From Catalinimonas sp038039535 (lineage in GTDB: Bacteria > Bacteroidota > Bacteroidia > Cytophagales > Cyclobacteriaceae), in the NCBI RefSeq assembly GCF_038039535.1, contig NZ_JBBPHP010000034.1, positions 10,500 to 74,499 of the forward strand: a DNA stretch of 64,000 nt, given 5' to 3'. Position numbers and translations under genes: made by a program. This document shows, piece by piece, positions 28,655 to 37,000 of the stretch. Position 1 is the first letter of the stretch, and every line of letters begins with the position of its first letter. The notes under the pieces were generated by a model. That model had not been told where the DNA came from, did not search any database, and saw only the letters and a list, made by a program, of their open reading frames with translations.

Positions 28655-29437
28655 ATGAAAAAATACACCATTTATCTCACATGCATACTTCTGCCCTACA
28701 GCCTATTGGCGCAGGAAGAAGAAGTTTACTATGATCCCATTGCGGTCCTTATTCTTGACCGTATGAGCGAAGTTATAGGCGACTTAAATTCCTGTAGTTT
28801 TACGCTCCATACCTCTTATGATCTACAGGATAGTACTTTCTTCATCCCCATTCACGGACTGGGTTTGGTGAAGTATTTTAGTGTGGATGAAGTCTATCTG
28901 GTAGGTCCAGATAAAATGCTGGTGAATAGCAATGGTGACCGGGGGCATAGAGGTTATTGGTACAGCGGAGACACCTTAACTTTCTATTCTTACACTGAAA
29001 ACAATTTTGCCAGGGTGGATGCACCGGACAGCAGCATCCTGGAGACGATTTATACCATTCATGATCAATATGGGATAGATTTTCCCGCAGCTGATTTTTT
29101 CAACCCCTACTTTACGGATGATCTGCTTTTTCAGAGTAATCAATTACTTTTTATGGGCAGCAGTATGATCAATGGAAAAGATTGCTTTCGTATCATCGCG
29201 GCAGGTGAGGATAAAAATGTACAACTATGGATTTCTAATGATGCCCTTACGCTGCCTCAGAAAATGGTGATCGTATATCTGCATCAGGAAGACAGTCCTC
29301 AGTATGAAGTGACGTTCTCTGACTGGCAGCTTAATCCTGATTTGCCTTCTGCCCTTTTTGAATTCTCTCCTCCTCCCAGGGCCGCGGAAATCACCTTGGT
29401 TCCGAAGAACGCCAAAGCTTTTCTTAATTCAAATTAA
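28655..29437 (+). CDS. DUF2092 family secreted protein
   Basis: This is a secreted protein of 260 residues with a signal peptide ending near residue 19 (LLAQ). The DUF2092 signature is visible: a conserved opening helix with MSEVIGDLNSCSFTLHT, a central strand group with KMLVNSNGDRGHRGYWYSGDTLTFYS, and the C-terminal LWISNDALTLPQKMVIVY and SDWQLNPDLPSALFEF blocks. The fold resembles LolA/LolB-like lipoprotein carriers. That a lipid or glycan is carried is inference. It is 21 bp after the META gene and 5 bp before the DUF6515-like gene. Confidence 0.82.
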   Translation: MKKYTIYLTCILLPYSLLAQEEEVYYDPIAVLILDRMSEVIGDLNSCSFTLHTSYDLQDSTFFIPIHGLGLVKYFSVDEVYLVGPDKMLVNSNGDRGHRGYWYSGDTLTFYSYTENNFARVDAPDSSILETIYTIHDQYGIDFPAADFFNPYFTDDLLFQSNQLLFMGSSMINGKDCFRIIAAGEDKNVQLWISNDALTLPQKMVIVYLHQEDSPQYEVTFSDWQLNPDLPSALFEFSPPPRAAEITLVPKNAKAFLNSN

Positions 29438-29442
29438 TTCGT

Positions 29443-30354
29443 ATGAAGATGACATTCATATCAATTCCGGTAACCTATTGGAGTGTTGTACTTCTCATAT
29501 TACTTCTTGCTCCTTTATATACCAATGGGCAACGATTGAATCGTAGCACTGCCTCGCGAACCAACAGGACGGCAGCGACACCTGCTGTATCAAGAAATAC
29601 CGCTGCGAATCATCATTCTATCAATGGTGGGAGTAGAAAGTCTACACAACGTAATGTTTCTACAAGGAGCAGCAGAAACACCAATAGTACCATATCGCGA
29701 AACAGAAATACTAACATTAATGGTAACCGGGTAAACATTGACAATAGCAGTAGAAACGTCAATGTTAATATTAATCGGGATATACATGTCCATAACCATC
29801 AGCACACCGTAGTAGTACATAATTCCAGGCCATACTACAGGCCTCCTTATGTATGGGGAGGATTCAGTTTTTATGCTTATCACCCGTACTATTACCATCC
29901 TTACCGTCCCTACTACTGGGGGCCGATATGGCATCCCTGGGGCTTTTTTGTGGCAACCCTGGCTGCTACTGCTATTATCATCACTGTTGAGAACCAAAAG
30001 TATCATTACGACCAGGGAGTTTATTATGTACAGAGCAATGGAGGCTACACTGTAGTACAGGCACCTGTGGGTGCTACGATCAAGGTCTTGCCGGAAAATT
30101 CACAAACAGTGGTCGTCAACGAGACCACCAATAACTATTATTATGGTGGAACCTACTATGAAAAAGCAGATGGTGGCTACACTGTTGTACCTCCAACAGC
30201 AGGTACAGTAGTAGAGCATCTGCCTGAAGGTGGTGAAGAAGTCAAAGTTGGCGAAGTGACTTATGTAAAGTTGGGTGAGGCTTATTATCAACCTGTTCAG
30301 GTAGATGGAAAGGATATGTACGAAGTGGTGGATGTAAAGGAGGAGGAAGAATAA
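29443..30354 (+). CDS. DUF6515-like protein, Asn/Arg/Ser-rich and Tyr-rich
   Basis: This protein has a signal peptide or anchor (residues 1-30), then a highly Asn, Arg, Ser and Thr-rich stretch (31-113) with repeated short NR and SR units. A His-rich spot (VHNHQH) and a Tyr/Pro/Trp/His-rich segment (130-168) follow, then a short hydrophobic helix (169-182). Two tandem copies of a module of about 28 residues begin YY and contain GGYTVV and LPE, at about 193-220 and 236-263. It resembles proteins annotated DUF6515. The disordered basic region could bind a polyanion; this is inference. It lies 5 bp after DUF2092, so they are probably cotranscribed. Confidence 0.75.
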   Translation: MKMTFISIPVTYWSVVLLILLLAPLYTNGQRLNRSTASRTNRTAATPAVSRNTAANHHSINGGSRKSTQRNVSTRSSRNTNSTISRNRNTNINGNRVNIDNSSRNVNVNINRDIHVHNHQHTVVVHNSRPYYRPPYVWGGFSFYAYHPYYYHPYRPYYWGPIWHPWGFFVATLAATAIIITVENQKYHYDQGVYYVQSNGGYTVVQAPVGATIKVLPENSQTVVVNETTNNYYYGGTYYEKADGGYTVVPPTAGTVVEHLPEGGEEVKVGEVTYVKLGEAYYQPVQVDGKDMYEVVDVKEEEE

Positions 30355-30390
30355 ATACTTGTAATCTAGGTATCATTAAAACCGATTGTT

Positions 30391-31401
30391 TTGAAAAGGC
30401 TACTTACTATTTCACTTATGCTCTGTATAATTTCCCATTTTGGATATGCACAAAAGGACTCTCTTGTGCTGACGAATGGAGATATATTGGTTGGAGAAGC
30501 TAAAGATATGGACAGAGGTGTCCTCACTTTTGAGACAGATTATAGCGACAGCGACTTCAAGATTGAATGGGAAAAAATTGAAAAGATATACACTGACACC
30601 TATTTCCTGATCACCTTAATGGATGGCAGAAGGTTTAACGGGAGTATTTTCAGTACTGATAGTTTAAATGTGAATATCATCACGAGGGATGTTTTTGAGA
30701 ATGCCTCCCGGGAGAGCATTGTCTTTCTTAAATCAGTGGATTCAGGCTTCTGGAGCAAGTTATATGCATCATTAGACATAGGTTATAGTAAGACCAAGGC
30801 TAATAACTTACAACAGTTTAGTGTAAGAAGCACCTTTGGCTATATCGCAGAAAGGTGGTCATCAGATGCCAGCTACAACAATATTCGTTCATCACAGGAT
30901 GATGTTGAAGATGTACAGCGCCTGGATGCCAAAGTTAGCTATCGTTTCTTTTTGCCCAATGATTACTTTTTGTTGGCACAGGTATCGTGGCTGTCCAATA
31001 CGGAGCAGAATATCACGCTTCGTACCATAAGCAAAATAGGGCTGGGCAAATACCTGATTCACACCAACCAAACGTACTGGGGAGTGCAGGGAGGGGTATC
31101 TTTCAATAATGAAGATTTCTCCAACGAGACCTCAACCAGACAAAGTGGTGAAGGCTTTATTGCCACTGAGCTGAATATGTATGATATCGGCGATCTAAAC
31201 CTGCTTACCAATGTGATAGTGTATCCCAGCCTGACACAAAGCGGGCGCTGGCGTATTGACTACACCTTTGATACCAAGTACGACCTGCCTCTGGACTTCT
31301 ATATCAGGCTGGGATTTACATTGAATTATGACAATCAGCCGGTAGAGAATGCCAGCAAAACAGATTATGTGTTTCAAACAACTTTTGGATGGTCGTTGTA
31401 G
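30391..31401 (+). CDS. DUF481 family outer-membrane protein
   Basis: This protein consists of an N-terminal region on GDILVGEAKDMDRGVLTFETD (about residues 28-105), resembling a small beta-domain that recurs in Bacteroidota DUF481 proteins, and a C-terminal DUF481 barrel (about 115-336) with SLDIGYSKTKANNLQQFSV and the last strand ending TTFGWSL. The only start that gives a proper signal peptide (MKRLLTISLM to GYAQ) is a TTG at 30391. Length is 336 residues. DUF481 proteins are outer-membrane barrels of unknown function, some salt- or stress-induced. Confidence 0.85.
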   Translation: MKRLLTISLMLCIISHFGYAQKDSLVLTNGDILVGEAKDMDRGVLTFETDYSDSDFKIEWEKIEKIYTDTYFLITLMDGRRFNGSIFSTDSLNVNIITRDVFENASRESIVFLKSVDSGFWSKLYASLDIGYSKTKANNLQQFSVRSTFGYIAERWSSDASYNNIRSSQDDVEDVQRLDAKVSYRFFLPNDYFLLAQVSWLSNTEQNITLRTISKIGLGKYLIHTNQTYWGVQGGVSFNNEDFSNETSTRQSGEGFIATELNMYDIGDLNLLTNVIVYPSLTQSGRWRIDYTFDTKYDLPLDFYIRLGFTLNYDNQPVENASKTDYVFQTTFGWSL

Positions 31402-31449
31402 ACGGGACTAAAAGACAACAAAAGATATTAATCTCAAAACAACAAATTT

Positions 31450-31909
31450 ATGTTACAGACCCTTAGCAAAAACTGGTGGATGCTGTCACTCAAAGGAGCA
31501 TTGTTATTGCTCTTTGAAATTTTTGCATTCATCAATCCGACACTTACCGCTGCCAGCCTGGCCATATGGTTTGCCGCTCTCATCATCGCTGATGGCATTT
31601 TTACCATTATAGTGGCTCTACGTAGCTGGCAGGAGAAAGAAAATAAATGGCTATTCCTGGCTGAAGGCTTGATCAGCCTGATTTTGGGCTTATTACTCTT
31701 CATTACACCCGGCGTTATATTAATCATCATCTCCTTTACCATTGCCTTCTGGTTTATCTTCAGTGGCATTAGTCGCATAGGTATGGCCATCCAGCTTCGC
31801 AAAGAGATAGAAGGGGAGGGGTGGTTGATCTTGGGCGGGGTATTAACGGAAAGGAAGAGCCTTGAGCAACGCTGGTGTAACTAAAGCAAAAGAACAGGAA
31901 CTGGCCTGA
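31450..31909 (+). pseudogene. HdeD family gene with probable internal deletion
   Basis: The open frame runs from 31450 to 31884 (144 residues). It starts as a normal HdeD/DUF308 membrane protein, with about four or five helices up to WLILGGVL near residue 132, then switches to an out-of-family tail and stops. A reading frame one base over (31847-31909) encodes RKGRALSNAGVTKAKEQELA, which looks exactly like the charged C-terminal tail such proteins have. The last hydrophobic segments, present in the full-length copy at 1585, are missing. The simplest reading is a deletion with frameshift that removed the last helices. It may still make a truncated membrane protein. Confidence 0.55.
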
Positions 31910-31992
31910 TCTTACTTGGGGTAAGTCATATACCCTTACAGATTCAATGATAATCATTTACTTTTTCTTCATCCTTAACCTCTTATTATACT

Positions 31993-32640
31993 ATGAAAAA
32001 TACTTGTATACCAACAGGATTATCCTACCTCATTCTGATACCTCTCTGGGTACTTGCAGCCTGTAGTCCTTCTACTAACATTACAGCCTCCTGGAAAAAT
32101 CCTGATGCTGAAGCCAACAAATCAGATATTCAGGTAGCTGCACTTACCCGAAATATGGCCGCTAAAACAACAGTGGAAAGAGAACTTACTGCTGAACTCA
32201 GAAACGCAGGACTGGATATTACCACAAGTGGAGAATTATTCGCTCCTAATTTTACCGACGATATCAGTGCCAGCAAAGAAGCCTTGCTTTCTAAAATCAG
32301 AGAGAATGGCAATGATGCAATATTAACGGTTACTTTATTAGACCAGCAGACAGAAACCCGGTATGTGCCGGGAAGTTCTACTTATGCACCTACGGTGAGC
32401 TATGGATTTTATGGGGGCTTTTACAGCTATTACAACTACCGTTATCCGGTGGTATATGACCCTGGCTATTATACCCAGGATAAAACCTATTTTTTAGAGA
32501 CCAATCTTTATGATGTGCAAACTGAAGAACTCCTTTGGTCTGCTCAATCTAAAACTTATAACCCCACTAACCTGGACAAGTTCGCTGAAGAGTTTGCTAA
32601 AATAACCGTTGCCAGGCTCAAAAGCGAAGGATTGATTTAG
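31993..32640 (+). CDS. DUF4136-like lipoprotein with aromatic-rich segment
   Basis: This is a lipoprotein (lipobox LAAC, Cys24) of 215 residues. The opening NITASWKNPDA, the VERELTAELRNAGLDI helix and the final DLYDVQTEELLWSAQSKTYNP strand plus helix match a DUF4136-like layout, though the family fit is looser than for 18158 and 22839. Residues 131-160 are rich in Tyr, Phe, Gly and Pro, in the same relative place as the insert in the protein at 18158. Function unknown; probably outer-membrane attached. Confidence 0.7.
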   Translation: MKNTCIPTGLSYLILIPLWVLAACSPSTNITASWKNPDAEANKSDIQVAALTRNMAAKTTVERELTAELRNAGLDITTSGELFAPNFTDDISASKEALLSKIRENGNDAILTVTLLDQQTETRYVPGSSTYAPTVSYGFYGGFYSYYNYRYPVVYDPGYYTQDKTYFLETNLYDVQTEELLWSAQSKTYNPTNLDKFAEEFAKITVARLKSEGLI

Positions 32641-32680
32641 TACATGAAATGTCATTTTTCTCAACCTAAATAAATCAGTA

Positions 32681-33103
32681 ATGAAAACCGCACTTACGTT
32701 ACTTATGACACTTTTCCTGCTCACTTCACTGACTGGAGTGCAAGCCCAGGACTTAGGTAGTATGCTTACCCAGATTGCTGATGGGATTAAACCGGAGGCT
32801 TTTAGCGGAAAATTTAACAAAAACAAAGATGAATGGAAGGAAAGGGCAGCCTCATTGTATCCTAGCGACCTTTCAGCGGTGTCTGACCAGGTAGGAGGTC
32901 TTTTGAAAGGTCTCAAAGGCAATGCATTGGCAAAGGGAGTAAAAAAAGACTTACTCAATGGGCTGGCAAACATAGGTAGTCTGTTTGATGTGGGCAAATT
33001 ACTTAGTTCATTGGTAAAGGGAATTAATCCTTCTATGCTTACTGGTATTTTTGCCAATAACAAAGACTTACTGACCAGAGGATTAGAAATGCTGGGCGAC
33101 TAG
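32681..33103 (+). CDS. secreted protein of unknown function
   Basis: I do not recognise a family. It is 140 residues with a clear signal peptide (MKTALTLLM to GVQAQ, about 23 residues). The mature part is helical and rich in Leu, Gly and Lys, with repeated GLLKGLKG, LLNGLANIGS and LLSSLVKGI patterns suggesting amphipathic helices. The word PEAFSGKFNKNKDEW near residue 40 and PSMLTGIFANNKDLL near residue 118 look like an internal repeat of one unit. It may be a lipid- or membrane-associated secreted protein; this is inference only. Confidence 0.65.
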   Translation: MKTALTLLMTLFLLTSLTGVQAQDLGSMLTQIADGIKPEAFSGKFNKNKDEWKERAASLYPSDLSAVSDQVGGLLKGLKGNALAKGVKKDLLNGLANIGSLFDVGKLLSSLVKGINPSMLTGIFANNKDLLTRGLEMLGD

Positions 33104-33118
33104 CCTTAGTAGTAGAGC

Positions 33119-33151
33119 GAAAGGGAGGGTGACATTCAACCTTCCTTTCTT
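33119..33151 (+). terminator. probable intrinsic terminator after the 140-residue secreted protein
   Basis: A stem forms between GAAAGGGAGG and CCTTCCTTTC with one wobble, around a short loop, and is followed by a pyrimidine-rich tail. It begins 16 bp after the stop at 33103. The tail is only partly T, so efficiency is uncertain. Confidence 0.45.
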
Positions 33152-33231
33152 CTCCATCCACTTTACGATATTCATACTCAGGTTTTGAGTAACAATTTCT
33201 GACACAATTTTAACCTTTTAATAATATAACG

Positions 33232-33735
33232 ATGAAAACAGTATTTAACACTTTCGCAATGACCTGCATTTTTACTTTCGCTATCGGCATGCTGGCCCAG
33301 ACATTCGCACAATCTTACAAAAGTGAAACGGAGCTGATTCAGGATGTATGGGGCATGGAAAAGCAGGAAATCATCAAAGAATATATGGAACTAAATGAAC
33401 TGGAAGCCCAGGCTTTCTGGCCTATCTATGAAGAGTATGCAGAGAAAAGAAAAAAAATAGGAGCAGAAAAAATAGATATTATTATGGAATATGCCGCTAA
33501 TTATACCAATATGGCGGATAAGAAAGCTGCTGATATTACGAATGGAATTTTCAAGAATAATATGAAGCTGGAGAAGCTACAGAAAAAATACTACGGCAAA
33601 CTGGCTAAGGTGATTGCCCCGGTAAGGGCGACAGAGTTTATGCAACTGGAAAAGTACCTTGACAATGCCATGAGCTATGAGTTGCAAAACAATATTCCTT
33701 TTCTCAAGGAAGTAGATAAACTCAAAGATTCATGA
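33232..33735 (+). CDS. secreted helical protein, CpxP/Spy-like
   Basis: This is a secreted 167-residue protein. The signal peptide ends near residue 27 (QTFAQ). The mature part is almost entirely helical and charged (MEKQEIIKEYMELNELEAQAFWPIYEEYAEKR and similar), the pattern of small periplasmic helical proteins of the CpxP/Spy type that bind or protect envelope proteins. The LTxxQ signature is not clearly present, so the similarity is of shape only. Its position at the end of the envelope-gene series fits a stress role, which is inference. Confidence 0.65.
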   Translation: MKTVFNTFAMTCIFTFAIGMLAQTFAQSYKSETELIQDVWGMEKQEIIKEYMELNELEAQAFWPIYEEYAEKRKKIGAEKIDIIMEYAANYTNMADKKAADITNGIFKNNMKLEKLQKKYYGKLAKVIAPVRATEFMQLEKYLDNAMSYELQNNIPFLKEVDKLKDS

Positions 33736-34043
33736 ACAATGGCTGTGGAAGATAGAGGGTATTTTGAGGAGGGGTTTGCAATGTCAAATTTTGATTGACT
33801 TGGGAAAGCCTGATGATTCTACCCATTGGATAAGTACAAAAGGAGTTGCTGACTCATCTAGGTGCCCAGGTATTTACTTATTATACAGTAGATATCGCTG
33901 TAGGGCTAAACATAGTATAGATAGTTAAGGCAGCTCCTTAAGCTGATCTTAAATTATACAGTAACTAATCTGATAAATGATCCGGTAATAGGCATTATCT
34001 TAAAATACCAATGCACTGTGGTTCCTGGTAAGCTCTTAAACGA
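33736..34043. other. intergenic region before tamB
   Basis: No gene is recognisable. Short open frames (for example around 33835-33920) read like fragments but match no family I know. The region presumably holds the promoter of tamB. Confidence 0.4.
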
Positions 34044-37000
34044 ATGAATAAAATGCGAGCAGATAGCGCACAGGTTTTTTTAAAAAAAATACCAAGGATA
34101 ATGTTCTGGGTGGTGAGTGGAGTTATTGCTTTACTCAGTATATGTATGCTGATACTGTTAGTATTAAATTCATCATCTTTCCTTCGCAAGCAGGGACTTA
34201 GGAAAGTTGAAAGTTATACCGCCAGTAATTACCATATTGATATTACTATAGGAGACCTCTTTTTTTCCAAACTCAATACGATCAAAGTTGAACAACTCCT
34301 ACTCAGGGATAAAAAATCTGATACTTTGATGTTTGTGGGTGCTGCAGAATTTGAGTGGAGTCTGTCATTCCTTTTTAGTAAAGAGCTTAAACTCAATACA
34401 TTTCAAACTGAGCGTTTATTTGTCAGATTAGTCCGCGAAGAAGGGGATGTGCTTTTTAATTATGAACAGCTCCTTACTGGAGTTAACCCTTCGCAAAGTA
34501 AATCAACGTCTGAAGCTGAGGAAGAGAATGAGGCCTGGAAGTTTAGTCTGGGTGACATAAGCATACAAAATGCTGATGTTTTTTTCAAAGACTTGCCAGG
34601 CGGAACCGTATTCAGTTTTCGTACACTTAACACAAAAGCCTCCTTTGGTGAATTTGATACCGATCGGCTATCATTTATGATGGATACCCTTTTTACGACC
34701 AATACGGCGCTAGCAATGAGTTCTCTTCCTTCCAGCTTACCAGCAGATTCTTCAGACACTTCACCGACAAATCTGCCTGACTTTCAAATAAAACAATTTG
34801 AAGCCCATGCCTTGAATTTGTTTTTTGAAGACAAACTGGAAGCTTATACAGTAAGCATCAAAAATGCTGAAGCAAGAGCAGCCTTTGAGGCGATGAACTT
34901 GAATGAGCAGCACCTGGCGATCTCTTCAATCATGCTTGATGAAACTTTAGTGGAGTACACTATCTTACCACAAACGTATACATCTGCGAAGCCGGTAGCA
35001 GGATCAGATGAAGAAACTGTAGTCCCTGTATGGAACATAGACGTAAATGAAGTGAAGGTCAGCAAATTTGATTTGGCCTACATTGATCCAAGCAAGGCTG
35101 AACCTTCTTTTCCCTCAGAGGTAAAAGCATTGCATACTCATATAAAAAACATCTCATTTGAAACAGACCGACTGGTAAAAATGGAGTTAGCAGATTTTGG
35201 TGCCTCACTTTCTGACTTACAAATCCACCAGTTGGCCGGAAAAATCGCGTGTACTCCTTCACAAAGTCAGATTGACAGCTTCTTTTTCAACATAGAAAAT
35301 AGTCGGCTACAGCTCAATCTAAAAGCAGGAATAGGCTGGGGTAATTATGAGCAATGGAAACAGGCAGGTCACGCTGTTTCCATGCGTTTGGACGATATTA
35401 TGTTGGTTCCTGCTGATTTTCATGCACTGATTTCAGAGACTAGGCCTGCTTTAGAAATAGATTCATTGAAAGGAACATTAGAGATACAAGGGACCACACA
35501 ACAGCCAGTGCTGCATAAAGCTCAACTGCGAAGCAACACAGGTTCAAGCTTAGATATCAAAGGCCATATTGATTTGAGTCATACACAACCTGAGTTTGAA
35601 CTACAACTGCAGGAATTATTAATTGGGACCAAAGAACTTCAGTATATGCTGTCACCACTGGTAGCACAAATGAAGATAGGAAAAGTAGAAAGGCTGATGT
35701 TGCAGGGAAATTCAAGCGGAATTAATGGTAAGTATCGGACTGAGCTTTGTTTTTTTGACGGAATAAATGAAGGAAAAGTATCAGCAGAAGTAGATGGTAC
35801 CTCATCTCTCTATGGTTTTCAGGTGGACCTGTCCGTTCCCATCTTTAAAACGCATCATTGGGTGGAAGATGCAAAACTACCTGAGCAGATGAGCCTGGAC
35901 GCCTCGGTGCAAGGAAGTACAGATTTAGATCAGCATAATTATTCCAGGTTTGAAGCTCAGGTGTATTCTCTACTTTATCCTCAGCATAAATATCAAAACA
36001 TATATCTGGAAGGAAGCTACACCGATGATAGTCTTTCCTTTACCGCAAATAGTCTGGACGAATGGGCACAGATTGGTCTTTCGGGCAAAATGGAACACAG
36101 TCAACCTTCTCAAAAATTCACAGTAGAAGGAAATATTAACCGGCTGGAGTTACAGCCCTTTTTAAACTGGCCGGAACCACTCAGACTCCAGACTACCCTA
36201 AATATTGCAGGACAATTTAAGGATTTGGATAATGCCGGACTGGATATCCTTATGCATGACTTTTCCTTGGCGCAGGACACCTCAAATATTAGTTTTCAGA
36301 AGATTTACAGCCAGCTTAACATAGACACCTTCTCCACAACTTATCATTTGAAGGCTGATTCTATAAACTTTGATTTTCAGGCTGAAGCTTCTTTAAACTC
36401 TTTTTTGGATAGCTTGCAAAAAGCTACTGCAATCTACCAGGCAAACAAATCAAACCCAGATGAACATTCTACTCTTCCTCTGCCCTCATTTAGTGCAAGC
36501 ACACATTCAGGAAAAGCCTTTTCTATTGGGCAGTTGGCTTCTGTGGGGCGTTGGAACTTTAAAGTAGCATGGGATCACACAACGCAGAAAATGAACCTCA
36601 CTTCTGACCTGGATTCTCTGCACTATGATATTTTTCATCTTTATCATTTACGCAATAATATCAACGGAAATCTGAATCAGTTTAAGCTCAACTCCGAAAT
36701 TGACAGTCTTAGGGTATATGATATGAGTATTGGTAAGGTCTCAGTAGAAAGTGAGAGTGAAGGCAGCAATGTGAACCTGAGTCTTCTTCAGCGAGATGAT
36801 AGCGATACAGTAAATTTTTCGTTGGGCACCCAATGGAAACTCTTTGAAAACGGCATTAGCTTCAGGCTAGATACTTCTCAACTCATCTATGCGGGCAGTC
36901 CATTCCATGTGAATACGGATAATTATCTCTCACTGATTGATAATAAGCTGCTAGGTAAGTTGGATATAGGGCGTAATGAAAGTAAAATCCATTTTCGCTC

